DNA of 45,709 nucleotides, taken from contig JAAYHF010000076.1 of the NCBI GenBank assembly GCA_012727485.1, forward strand, positions 1 through 45,709, given 5' to 3'. The first letter of the stretch is position 1, and every line of letters begins with the position of its first letter. This DNA is from Eubacteriaceae bacterium (GTDB lineage: Bacteria > Bacillota > Clostridia > Eubacteriales > Anaerofustaceae). Both the position numbers and the translations under genes were made by a program. The notes beneath the pieces are model-generated. The model searched no databases, was not told the origin of the DNA, and worked only from the letters and a program-made list of their open reading frames with translations. This document shows, piece after piece, positions 23,948 to 32,285 of the stretch.

Positions 23948-24799
23948 ATGAATAAAACAATCCTAAGTTCCGACAGTACTCTGGATTTGAACGATGAACT
24001 GATTGCAAAACATGAAGTAAACAACATTTATTACCATATATTTTCCGACGGAGTTGATTATATAGATTCGGTAACCATCACCGCGGCGGACATTGAAAGA
24101 AATTATCGCGAAAAACATGTGCTTCCCCAGACTTCTGCGCCGAATGTGGCGGATTATGAGGAGCATTTCAGCCGTCTTTTGGAAAAAGGGGACGAAGTCA
24201 TTCATGTCAATTTATCCTCCGCCATATCCAGCTCCTATCAAAATGCGGTAATAGCAAGCAGTCAATTCGACAATGTTTATTGCGTCGATTCCCGCAACCT
24301 CTCCTCCGGAGGGGGGCTTTTGGTTTTAAAAGCCGCCGAGATGATACTCCGGGGCGAAAGGGCTGTGGATATTGCCGAATATCTGATATCCGCAAGGGAT
24401 AAGGTACACACCAGCTTCATATTGAGCAACCTTGAATTCATGGTGGCGGGGGGCAGATGCTCCGCACTGACCGCCTTCGGAGCCAATGTGCTTAAAATAA
24501 AGCCCTGCATCGAGGTGGACACTTCCACAGGCAAGATGGGAGTGGCGAGAAAATACAGGGGGGAATATACCCAAGCCGCTGTGAAGTATGCGACGGACGA
24601 GCTTACAAAATACGACAATATTGATTACGACAGCATTTTCATCACCTCCACCACCGTGGAGGACAAGACCAGGCAGGCTGTGAAAGAAGCTATTTTAGCA
24701 AACGGCAGTTTCAAGAATATCTATATCGCAAACGCCAGCTGCACCATAACAAGCCACTGCGGTGCGGGTTGTTTGGGAATACTGTTTATGACAAAATAA
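23948..24799 (+). CDS. DegV-family fatty-acid-binding protein
   Basis: A 283-residue cytoplasmic protein of the DegV/FakB family, which presents fatty acids to a FakA kinase or binds lipids. Family hallmarks are SDSTLDL at the start, PQTSAPN (the fatty-acid carboxylate-binding Ser), HVNLSSAISSSYQNA, and VDSRNLSSGGG. The C-terminal SHCGAGCLGILF is typical. A GGAG ribosome site precedes the ATG. FakA is not in the window, so the specific role (lipid salvage) is from the family. It has its own terminator. Confidence 0.92.
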   Translation: MNKTILSSDSTLDLNDELIAKHEVNNIYYHIFSDGVDYIDSVTITAADIERNYREKHVLPQTSAPNVADYEEHFSRLLEKGDEVIHVNLSSAISSSYQNAVIASSQFDNVYCVDSRNLSSGGGLLVLKAAEMILRGERAVDIAEYLISARDKVHTSFILSNLEFMVAGGRCSALTAFGANVLKIKPCIEVDTSTGKMGVARKYRGEYTQAAVKYATDELTKYDNIDYDSIFITSTTVEDKTRQAVKEAILANGSFKNIYIANASCTITSHCGAGCLGILFMTK

Positions 24800-24816
24800 T
24801 TTATGAAAATAAAGCA

Positions 24817-24846
24817 ATTCCCCGCCGCTCGGCGGGGAATCGTTTT
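24817..24846 (+). terminator. Terminator, probably bidirectional
   Basis: A perfect 11-bp GC-rich stem ATTCCCCGCCG/CGGCGGGGAAT (24817-24827 with 24830-24840) with a 2-base loop and TTTT shortly after. It lies between the convergent degV-family and pyrophosphatase genes. Confidence 0.75.
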
Positions 24847-24863
24847 GATATTATTAATCTTTT

Positions 24864-25391
24864 CTATTTGAAGATTTCCTTATAATCGGCTATTGCCTGT
24901 GCAATGGTGGCGATGGCGGCATCAGCGTCCTTCACATCGTCCACTTCGGTAACCTTGTTTTCAAGGGTCTTATAGACGGCGAAGAAATTCTGGATTTCCT
25001 CATAGACATGGTGGGGCAGCTCGAAAATGCTCTTGTATTCGTTGAAGCTGGGGTCTTTTTTGGGAACTGCTATGATCTTTTCATCGGCTTCCCCGGAATC
25101 CAGCATGGTGACCATTCCGATGGGGGTGCATCTTACCAAAGTCATCGGATCAAGGGCTTCACTGCAAAGCACCAAAACATCGAGCGGGTCATTGTCGCCG
25201 CCGTAGGTCAGGGGGATAAGTCCGTAGTTTGCGGGATAATGGGTTGATGTGTAAAGAACTCTGTCCAACATAATCAAACCGGTTTTTTTATCTAATTCGT
25301 ATTTTTTCTTGCTTCCCTTGGATATTTCAATGAAAGCGATAAAATCTTCGGGGGTGATCCTTTCTTCGTCAATGTCATGCCAAATGTTCAT
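24864..25391 (-). CDS. ppa: Inorganic pyrophosphatase (family I)
   Basis: Hydrolyses pyrophosphate to drive biosynthesis. The protein is soluble and about 175 residues from the chosen start. Metal-binding acidic motifs of family I are present: YPANYGLIPLTYGGDNDPLDVLVL has the conserved PxNYG and GDxDPLDV signatures (around residues 44-67), and DSGEADEKIIAV is the third. The start at 25391 (not 25424) is set by GAGGAGC in front of that ATG. It is a single-gene unit. Confidence 0.94.
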   Translation of the reverse strand: MNIWHDIDEERITPEDFIAFIEISKGSKKKYELDKKTGLIMLDRVLYTSTHYPANYGLIPLTYGGDNDPLDVLVLCSEALDPMTLVRCTPIGMVTMLDSGEADEKIIAVPKKDPSFNEYKSIFELPHHVYEEIQNFFAVYKTLENKVTEVDDVKDADAAIATIAQAIADYKEIFK

Positions 25392-25656
25392 GATAGCTCC
25401 TCTTCTTTTATAATTTATACTCACAACATTTTAGTGGTTTTGCCCCTTCGTGTCAACCATAAGGGATTATTTTCAACCTAATAGGGCAAAAAATCGCAAA
25501 TTCACCCCCCGAGGGCTTATCTTCGAAGCTGACGGAAGAATCAGGGGCGAGAAGAAGCGAAGGGGGGCGGCGAATATTGCATTTACCTGATTTCAATAAT
25601 ATAATTAGCCTTACAAAACGGCCATGTATACAGCCGAAAAGAATAAGGGAGGGAAA

Positions 25657-26439
25657 ATGAAAATAGCCTGTGTGGGGGATAACTGCATTGATGCCTACGA
25701 TGAACTCGGAGAATACTACCCCGGGGGAAACCCTGTGAATGTGGCGGTTTATTCCTCCCTATTGGGGAACAAAGCCTCCTACACCGGGGTTGTGGGGGAC
25801 GATGAAATGGGGAAGCTGATGATTTGTGCCCTATCGGGCAAGGGGGTGGACATATCCCATTTAAGGGTTCAAAGGGGCAAGACCGCCGTGACCCATGTGA
25901 CCTACGAGGGAACAAACCGCATCTTCGGGGAATACGAAGAAGGGGTTATGGCAGATTTCAAGCTCAATGAGGACGATTTGGATTTTCTTTGCTCCGCAGA
26001 TATCGTTGTCAGCGGTATATGGGGAAAATGCGAGGAGCATCTTCATTTTATCCATGAAAGGAAGGTGAAAGTTGCCTTTGATTTTGCGGATAAGCTCGAA
26101 AGCGATATTGTCAAGAGGGCGGCGAAGTATGTGGACTGTGCCTTCTTTTCCCATGATAGGGACGACTCTTTTATCAGGGATTATCTCACGGATATATGCA
26201 AAATGGGCGCAAAGAAAGCCGTCGCCACCTTGGGCGAGAAGGGAAGCATCGCCTTCGACGGGAAGAATTTCACCGTTTTCGGCATAGTACCCTGCCGGGT
26301 GGTGGATACCTTAGGGGCGGGAGACAGCTACATAGCCGGATTCATCAATTCCATGCTTTGCGGCGGGACGACGGCCGAATGTATGATGGCAGGGGCAAAG
26401 ACAAGCTCAAGGGCGCTGGGGGTTAAGGGGGCTTGGTAG
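25657..26439 (+). CDS. PfkB-family sugar kinase, fructoselysine 6-kinase-like
   Basis: A 260-residue ribokinase/PfkB-family kinase. The N-terminal CVGDNCIDAYDELG and YPGGNPVNVAVYS resemble fructoselysine 6-kinase FrlD, which phosphorylates the Amadori product of glucose and lysine. The catalytic Asp lies in TLGAGDSYIAGF, which with ATLGEKGS forms the ATP site. Start 25657 follows AGGGAGG; the longer frame from 25624 lacks one. The deglycase partner FrlB and a transporter are absent here, so the substrate is tentative. The gene has a strong terminator. Confidence 0.85.
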   Translation: MKIACVGDNCIDAYDELGEYYPGGNPVNVAVYSSLLGNKASYTGVVGDDEMGKLMICALSGKGVDISHLRVQRGKTAVTHVTYEGTNRIFGEYEEGVMADFKLNEDDLDFLCSADIVVSGIWGKCEEHLHFIHERKVKVAFDFADKLESDIVKRAAKYVDCAFFSHDRDDSFIRDYLTDICKMGAKKAVATLGEKGSIAFDGKNFTVFGIVPCRVVDTLGAGDSYIAGFINSMLCGGTTAECMMAGAKTSSRALGVKGAW

Positions 26440-26474
26440 TCGCCTTTTCCCGATAAGAATACGCTTCGATTTAT

Positions 26475-26517
26475 AAAGGGCTGTATAACCGCACTTGTGC
26501 AGTTATCGGCCCTTTTT
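26475..26517 (+). terminator. Terminator of the sugar-kinase gene
   Basis: A long stem from AAAGGG (26475-26480) to CCCTTT (26510-26515), with an inner TATAACCGCAC/GTGCAGTTAT helix and a 2-base loop, ends in TTTTT. Confidence 0.85.
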
Positions 26518-26765
26518 GTATATGGAACGAGACAACGCCGAAGGACACGACGCCAAATAGGCGTATAGCCAAGCGCTTCAACGCCGAACGGTTTTTACAA
26601 TCTATGCTCAATTTAGGACTTTATCGCACAATAAGCTACATAATAAATTTACGAACAAGCCGCTCATCAAGCTTAAATAAGCACAATGCAACCCTCCGAA
26701 GCCCTACCGAGTAATCCGAAGGCAATATGACTTTTCCCGTGTATGCCGTTCCTTGCCCTAAAATG

Positions 26766-26808
26766 CGAAAACGCAAGGTATTCCCTTGCGTTCTTGTCTG
26801 CGTTTTCG
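26766..26808. repeat. Nested alternative hairpins
   Basis: Outer arms CGAAAACGCA (26766-26775) and TGCGTTTTCG (26799-26808) are perfect inverted copies. The left part can instead pair with the middle, ACGCAAGG (26771-26778) with CCTTGCGT (26784-26791). The two folds share bases and exclude each other, as at 1951-1992. Confidence 0.65.
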
Positions 26809-26940
26809 TAAAAACGGTATTTCACCGCTTTAATTATAATTCCGGCTTATTTCGATCGGTATTGACCGATTTTGCGTTGCCCGAGCCTTTTGCCGTTTGA
26901 CTTATGTTATTCTCATACCCTTTGCATCAAAAGCCTTGAC

Positions 26941-28104
26941 TCAATAGGAATTCTTCAATATACCGTCTATTTCGGAATTTGCGAGTTGGGCGGGGTTGGC
27001 AAACTGCTTTGCGCTTTCGGAAATAAGGTAGATATCCTCCTCCTCTATCCCCAAATCCTTCAGGCGCACTGCGCCGAAGCTCTCGGTAAGATTCGAGAGG
27101 TATTCGGTCACTGCCCGCATTAACACATCTTTTTTGTCATAGCTGTAATCTATCCCCGAAAAAACACTGCCCAGCCCGGCGTATTTAAGCGAGGTTTCCT
27201 CATAACTTTCGAAGAATTGCACCCGCCGCATATTGGTCAGGGTGGCTTCGTAGATCAAAGCGCCGTAAACCTCATTTACATCAACCGCATATCTGCTTAT
27301 AATCTCCTGCGCCATTCCCCTTAAAACCCCTCTTTGGGAATAGCCCTCCGCAAAGCCCGCCAACAGAGAAGCATAGCAAAGCCTCTCGGAGAAATCCTCC
27401 GATATATCCCCCTTGTCCGACAGCATCTCCGCAATACAACTCACCAGATATTTCACCCCTTCGCCCGCCAACAGCTCCGAAAAGGCGCAACCGTCCACGG
27501 CGACATAGGTTTCTATTATGCCCCCCATAAGCCGCAGTATAAAGAACCTTAAATCCCGATTCTTTTCGATGAAGCATATTTTTGGATCTGCTATCACAAC
27601 ATCGGGCAGATAAATATCCTTTTGGCTGACGGAGTAATATTTCTCGGCTTCGTAGTCAATGGTATACATTTGGTTTGTCACGGCGCTCGAGGCGAAAAGC
27701 CCCGCGGGCATGGCGAGCAAGGGAATGGTTTTGCGCCCCCTGCCGCCGAATAAAACGCCCTTCCGCTCCCCCGCCTCCGAAAGGATTTCCTTCAGGGCTT
27801 TGGCGGTGTTTATAACATTTTCCCCGCCGAGGGCGATTATTAACTCCGTATCTTTAAAATCATACTCTTTGATCAATGAGGGGAGAACCTGCTTATGTCC
27901 GTATATCTGCTCCCGGGTGTACGAAACGCCGCTTTCCTCAAGCTTGTTTTTCAATTTTTCGAATATATCCTTATGATTGAGCGAGAAATCGTCGCATAAA
28001 AGGAAGGCCTTCGTTCCGAAGTCCCTTGCGATCCTGCCCGCATTCTCAAGGCTGTTGTTGCCGAAGATAACCTTTCCCGGCGTGTTTACGATAAATGGAT
28101 TCAT
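26941..28104 (-). CDS. Iron-ADH-family protein lacking metal ligands (probable pseudoenzyme)
   Basis: A 387-residue protein with the two-domain fold of iron-containing alcohol dehydrogenases: FIVNTPGKVIFGNNSLEN at the start, a Rossmann half with IIALGGENVINTAKAL (family GGGSxxDxAK), and LLAMPAGLFASSAV in place of the usual PTTAGTGSE. The metal ligands appear replaced: the Asp/His of DALTHAIEAY read RLMGGIIETY, and the two later histidines align with GVLRGMAQ and NEVYG. Metal-dependent dehydrogenase activity is therefore unlikely. The frame is full length with a good GGAGGG site, so it is not a decayed gene. It is divergent from thrC; role unknown. Confidence 0.75.
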   Translation of the reverse strand: MNPFIVNTPGKVIFGNNSLENAGRIARDFGTKAFLLCDDFSLNHKDIFEKLKNKLEESGVSYTREQIYGHKQVLPSLIKEYDFKDTELIIALGGENVINTAKALKEILSEAGERKGVLFGGRGRKTIPLLAMPAGLFASSAVTNQMYTIDYEAEKYYSVSQKDIYLPDVVIADPKICFIEKNRDLRFFILRLMGGIIETYVAVDGCAFSELLAGEGVKYLVSCIAEMLSDKGDISEDFSERLCYASLLAGFAEGYSQRGVLRGMAQEIISRYAVDVNEVYGALIYEATLTNMRRVQFFESYEETSLKYAGLGSVFSGIDYSYDKKDVLMRAVTEYLSNLTESFGAVRLKDLGIEEEDIYLISESAKQFANPAQLANSEIDGILKNSY

Positions 28105-28169
28105 CTTTTCCCTCCAAAACAGTTGCGTTATAATTATAATACAAGAATTAATATAATGAAAGTTCTTAA

Positions 28170-28199
28170 TTGAACTGTAATCACCGATAAGGATATAGT
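28170..28199 (+). promoter_or_regulatory. Possible promoter of thrC-thrB
   Basis: TTGAAC (28170-28175), an 18-base spacer and TATAGT (28194-28199) precede thrC. A perfect TATAAT (28204-28209) nearby has no -35 at the right distance. Confidence 0.4.
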
Positions 28200-28220
28200 A
28201 AAATATAATCGGGTGAAATT

Positions 28221-29720
28221 ATGAAATATTACAGCACAAGAAATAAAAATAATATCAAAACTTCCTGCGAGGCCATTCTTTCGGGCATATCCGAGGAGGG
28301 CGGGCTTTTTATTCCCGCTCGAGAGACGAAAGACCCGCTGCCCCGGGAAACTTATTTTGACAAAGGGGAAAAGGCGCCCTATGCCGAAATAGCCGTAAGC
28401 GTTCTTTCCCATTATCTCACTGATTACTCCCCCGGGCAAATCAGGGAAGCGGTTTTACGGGCTTACTGCCCCGGGAAATTCGGCTCAAGCGAGATATTTC
28501 CCCTTGCGGATATGGGAAGATTCGGTTTTCTCGATTTAACCACAGGGAGAACCTGCGCCTTTAAAGATGCGGCTTTAAGCATTCTTGCGCCCTTGATGGA
28601 ATACGCCAAGGTTAATACAGGTAACAAATACAAAACATTAATCCTTACAGCCACCTCGGGGGACACCGGCAAGGCCGCCATGGAGGGCTTTTCTTCGAGC
28701 AGTGCGGCGGATGTTTTGGTTTTCTACCCCCACAACGGGGTTTCCGAATTGCAAAAGCGGCAGATGCTCACCGGCAGGAGCGAAAACACAAAGGCCATCG
28801 CCATTAGGGGCAATTTCGACGATGTCCAAAACGCCGTGAAGCGGGTTTTCACCGACAGCGCCTTTAATAACCTGCTTTCCGACAGGGGAATAGAGCTTTC
28901 CAGCGCCAATTCCATCAACATCGGCAGGCTTCTCCCCCAGATTGTCTATTACTTCAATGCCTACGCCACCCTTCTTCAAAAGGGGAAAGTCTCCCCCGGG
29001 GAAAAGGTCAATTTCTGCGTACCCACAGGGAATTTCGGGGATATTTTGGCGGGGTATTATGCGGGTGAGTTGGGGCTTCCCCTGGGCAAACTCATCTGCG
29101 CCTCAAACTCCAACAGCGTACTCACGGATTTCTTCAAAACGGGGATCTATGACCGCAGAAGGGAATTTGTTCGCACCATCTCCCCTTCCATGGATATATT
29201 GATTTCAAGCAACTTGGAAAGGCTCATCTTTGAAATTTATTCGGGCGACGATAAAAAGGTTGCCCAAACGATGAACTCTCTTATAAGGGAGGGTTATTAC
29301 AGGGTTGACCCGAACAACGAGGTTTTTAAAACCTTCGAAGCGAGTTGGGCAAGCGAGCAGGAGGCCCTTGCGGCGATAAAGACCGTTTTCAATGAATATT
29401 CCTATCTGATCGACACCCACACCGCCTGCGGCTACGACGCTTATGTTAAAACCGCACAAAGGGGCAAAATAGAGGGCTACACCGTGATTTTATCCACCGC
29501 AAGCCCCTTCAAATTCCCCTCGGAGGTCTTATATGCCCTTTGCGAGAAAAGGGAAGTCGACGAGATAGTTTCTCTGGAAACTCTCAACGAGCTGACCGGA
29601 AAGAGCATTCCGAAGCCCATTGAAAACGCCGTCAAACTTGACAAAGAAAAAGAAACGGTGATAAAAGCAAGCGAAATAACCGATACGATATTAAAATTCA
29701 TCGAAGAAAGAGGTATGTAG
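28221..29720 (+). CDS. thrC: Threonine synthase
   Basis: Converts O-phosphohomoserine to threonine with PLP. The 499 residues match the longer bacterial class, whose N-terminal segment (MKYYSTRNKNN) is typical. The Schiff-base lysine lies in TCAFKDAAL (about residue 114), the phosphate loop is TATSGDTGKAAMEG, and VPTGNFGDILAGYYA is the cofactor-side motif. A GGGTG ribosome site precedes the ATG. thrB follows after the stop with no gap, so the last two steps of threonine synthesis are expressed together. Confidence 0.96.
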   Translation: MKYYSTRNKNNIKTSCEAILSGISEEGGLFIPARETKDPLPRETYFDKGEKAPYAEIAVSVLSHYLTDYSPGQIREAVLRAYCPGKFGSSEIFPLADMGRFGFLDLTTGRTCAFKDAALSILAPLMEYAKVNTGNKYKTLILTATSGDTGKAAMEGFSSSSAADVLVFYPHNGVSELQKRQMLTGRSENTKAIAIRGNFDDVQNAVKRVFTDSAFNNLLSDRGIELSSANSINIGRLLPQIVYYFNAYATLLQKGKVSPGEKVNFCVPTGNFGDILAGYYAGELGLPLGKLICASNSNSVLTDFFKTGIYDRRREFVRTISPSMDILISSNLERLIFEIYSGDDKKVAQTMNSLIREGYYRVDPNNEVFKTFEASWASEQEALAAIKTVFNEYSYLIDTHTACGYDAYVKTAQRGKIEGYTVILSTASPFKFPSEVLYALCEKREVDEIVSLETLNELTGKSIPKPIENAVKLDKEKETVIKASEITDTILKFIEERGM

Positions 29721-30602
29721 ATGTACAGAATCATTTCTCCCGCTTCCAGCGCCAATTTAGCCTGCGGATTCGACAGTCTCGGCGTATGTTTCGATATGGC
29801 CAACGAGATCGAATTCGAGGGCTATCAGGACGCGATTATAGTTAATAAATATGCGGACATCATACGCAACAGGGAAAATTTGATTGTAAAGAGTTACTTC
29901 AAAGCCTGTGAGGTGCTGGGTTATAAGAGTACGGGGCTTAAAATTGATGTAAAGACGGGTATTCCCGTTTCCCGGGGGCTGGGATCCAGCGCTTCCTGTA
30001 TCTGCGCGGGGGTAATGGGGGCTTATTTGCTTTCAGGCACAAAGATAAATGCCGATGACATTTTCAATATATCCGCCATAATAGAAGGCCATGCGGATAA
30101 TGTGGCCGCCAATATATACGGAGGGGGGGTCATCGCCTTCAAATCCGGGGAAGACTACAAATGCGCCCCCTTCGAGGTGGCGGAAAAATACACCTTCATT
30201 TCCGTTATTCCCGATTACAAATTATCCACCAAGAAGGCAAGGCAGGTTCTGCCCGAGAAATACACCAAGGAAGATGCGGTGTTCAACCTTTCCCACGCCG
30301 CCGCATTGATCCGCGCATTGGAAAGCGGCGACAGCTCCCTTTTGGGAGAAGCTCTGGATGATAGGCTTCATCAGCCCTACCGCATACCCCTCATCGAGAA
30401 TTACGAGAAGATAAGGCAGATAAGCCTGAAATGCGGCGCAATAGGCGTTTACATCAGCGGAGCGGGCCCCACGATAATGGCAATAAGCGAGGGGGAGGAA
30501 GCCGCAAACCGTATGGAAATCGCTTTCAAGGCGGAAAATATGGCGCTTACTGTCACCGCAAATAAAATAAACCGCAAAGGCATAAGCTTCTCTGCGGTTT
30601 AA
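29721..30602 (+). CDS. thrB: Homoserine kinase
   Basis: Phosphorylates homoserine, supplying ThrC. The 293-residue GHMP kinase has the ATP loop PVSRGLGSSASCICAG (about residues 78-93), the N-terminal SPASSANLACGFDSLG, and the C-terminal ISGAGPTIMAIS. The ATG follows the thrC stop directly, with AGAGG in the end of thrC. A hairpin straddling its stop codon is better placed to end the opposite argS transcript. Confidence 0.96.
   Translation: MYRIISPASSANLACGFDSLGVCFDMANEIEFEGYQDAIIVNKYADIIRNRENLIVKSYFKACEVLGYKSTGLKIDVKTGIPVSRGLGSSASCICAGVMGAYLLSGTKINADDIFNISAIIEGHADNVAANIYGGGVIAFKSGEDYKCAPFEVAEKYTFISVIPDYKLSTKKARQVLPEKYTKEDAVFNLSHAAALIRALESGDSSLLGEALDDRLHQPYRIPLIENYEKIRQISLKCGAIGVYISGAGPTIMAISEGEEAANRMEIAFKAENMALTVTANKINRKGISFSAV
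30569..30600 (-). terminator. Terminator of argS, inside the thrB 3' end
   Basis: A perfect AAACCGCA/TGCGGTTT stem (30569-30576 with 30593-30600). On the minus strand it is followed by ATTTTATTT, and on the plus strand by A residues only, so it serves the minus-strand unit. Confidence 0.65.
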
Positions 30603-30615
30603 AAAAGTCAATTTG

Positions 30616-32280
30616 TCACATTTCTTCGGGAGCGCTCACGCCGAGTATGGTAAGAGCGCTTTTTATTATGTTTTTGCAGGCTGTGATGAGCATAAGCCTT
30701 GCATTCATCAGGGAGGCGTCCTCGTTTTTCACCCGACAGGCGTTATAGAAGCTGTGGAAACAGGAGGCGAGGTCGTAAACATACTTTGTTATTTTCGAAG
30801 GGTCGAATTCGTCCGCCGCGGTTTTTATCACCCCCGAATAGTCCGCCATGGCCGCCAAAAGGGCGATTTCCGTTTTGTCGGTCAGTTTGGTGTAATCCGC
30901 GGGAGTGTTCGCCGGGGGAACATTGCGCAAAATGGAGCATATCCTCGCATGGGCATACTGCACATAAAAAACGGGGTTGTCCAAAGTATTTTTCACCGCC
31001 AGATCCATATCGAAATCCAAGTGGGAATTGGGGTTGGTGCTGTTGAAAATATATCTCACCGCATCCACCGGCACTTCCTCCAAAAGTTCGTCCAAAGTAA
31101 CCATATCCCCTCTGCGCTTGGACATTCTCAAGGTTTCGTTGCCCCTGACCAAATGCACCAACTGCATAAGGACTATCCTGAGCCTTTCCGGGTCGATCCC
31201 CGCCGCCGCCATGGACATTCTCAACCTGTGGACATGGCCGTGGTGATCCGCCCCCCATACATTTACCGCCAAATCGAAATTTCTTTCCTTCAGCTTATTC
31301 AGGTGGTAAGCGATATCCGAGGCAAAATAGGTGGGTATTCCGTTGGAACGGATCAATACCTCGTCCTTTTCGCAGTTATAATCGGTGGCCTTGAACCAAA
31401 CAGCCCCGTCCTTTTCGTATACGGCGCCCTTATCCCTGAGAAAATCAATCGCCTTTGTTATGGCTCCCGATTCATGGAGGGTGGATTCGCTGAACCAAAC
31501 ATCGTAGTTAATGCCGTATTTCTCCAGAACCCTGCGGATATTGCCGACATTGTTTTCCAATCCGAAGGCGATGGCCTTTTCGGTCAATTCTTCTTTGGGC
31601 ATTTTATCCGCTTCGGGATTTTCCTTTGCAAACCTTTCGGCTATCCCCGCCACGTCCTGACCCTTGTAACCGTCCTCGGGGAAGGGGAAATCCGGGTCGG
31701 TGAGCTGTTTGTAACGGGCATAAATGGATTCCCCGAATTTTTTGATCTGATTGCCCGCATCGTTGAGATAAAATTCCTTGGTAACTTCCCAACCCGCCTT
31801 GCGGTAAACATTGGCGATCACATCTCCTATCGCCCCCCCTCTGGCGTTGCCGATATGGCAGGGCCCCGTGGGATTGGAGCTGACATATTCCACATTTATG
31901 GTTTTCGGTTTATCCGAAATAAGGCTTCCGTAATCCTCGCCCCGGGAAATCATCAGGGCAAGCTCGTCGTAATACCACTGCTTTTTCAGATAAAAATTGA
32001 TGAATCCCGCCCCCGCTATTTCCGTTTTTTCCACAGCGGGGTGCTTGCCCTCTATCAACTCCGTTATTTTCGCGGCTATGACTTTGGGGTTTGAGCGGAA
32101 AGCTTTGGCAAGCTGCATTGCGGCGTTGCAGGAAAGTTCCCCGAAGCGTTCTTCCTTGGGGGTTTCCAGCAGGGTTTTATAATTATCGGGCAGCGTGCAG
32201 CCTTCCTTTTCAGCTAATTGCCTGACTGCCCCTTCTATGATGATCGCTAGTTGTTTTTCTAATTCAAGTTTTCCGCCCAT
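30616..32280 (-). CDS. argS: Arginyl-tRNA synthetase
   Basis: Class I synthetase charging tRNA-Arg. The 554-residue length is normal. The HIGH motif reads GPCHIGNARGG (around 131-141), the KMSKS region has the usual ArgRS form LRMSKRRGD, and the C-terminal anticodon-binding domain ends the protein. The N-terminal Add1 domain (DNYKTLLETPK) is present. The start ATG has no clear ribosome site and lies 6 bases after the ddl stop, suggesting coupling to ddl translation. No T-box leader is seen. A 493-codon frame on the opposite strand is an artefact. Confidence 0.95.
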   Translation of the reverse strand: MGGKLELEKQLAIIIEGAVRQLAEKEGCTLPDNYKTLLETPKEERFGELSCNAAMQLAKAFRSNPKVIAAKITELIEGKHPAVEKTEIAGAGFINFYLKKQWYYDELALMISRGEDYGSLISDKPKTINVEYVSSNPTGPCHIGNARGGAIGDVIANVYRKAGWEVTKEFYLNDAGNQIKKFGESIYARYKQLTDPDFPFPEDGYKGQDVAGIAERFAKENPEADKMPKEELTEKAIAFGLENNVGNIRRVLEKYGINYDVWFSESTLHESGAITKAIDFLRDKGAVYEKDGAVWFKATDYNCEKDEVLIRSNGIPTYFASDIAYHLNKLKERNFDLAVNVWGADHHGHVHRLRMSMAAAGIDPERLRIVLMQLVHLVRGNETLRMSKRRGDMVTLDELLEEVPVDAVRYIFNSTNPNSHLDFDMDLAVKNTLDNPVFYVQYAHARICSILRNVPPANTPADYTKLTDKTEIALLAAMADYSGVIKTAADEFDPSKITKYVYDLASCFHSFYNACRVKNEDASLMNARLMLITACKNIIKSALTILGVSAPEEM

Positions 32281-32285
32281 TTATG

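Larger units (their letters stand above)
26440..26940. other. Gene-free region with terminator and nested hairpins
   Basis: About 500 bases without a gene between the kinase and the convergent ADH-family gene. It holds the kinase terminator (26475-26517) and a pair of mutually exclusive hairpins at 26766-26808. No other signal is seen. Confidence 0.5.

Noticed and set aside
30613-32094. A 493-codon open frame on the plus strand opposite argS
   Set aside because: argS on the minus strand has all catalytic motifs. The antisense frame has no ribosome site or recognisable domain and results from codon bias of argS.
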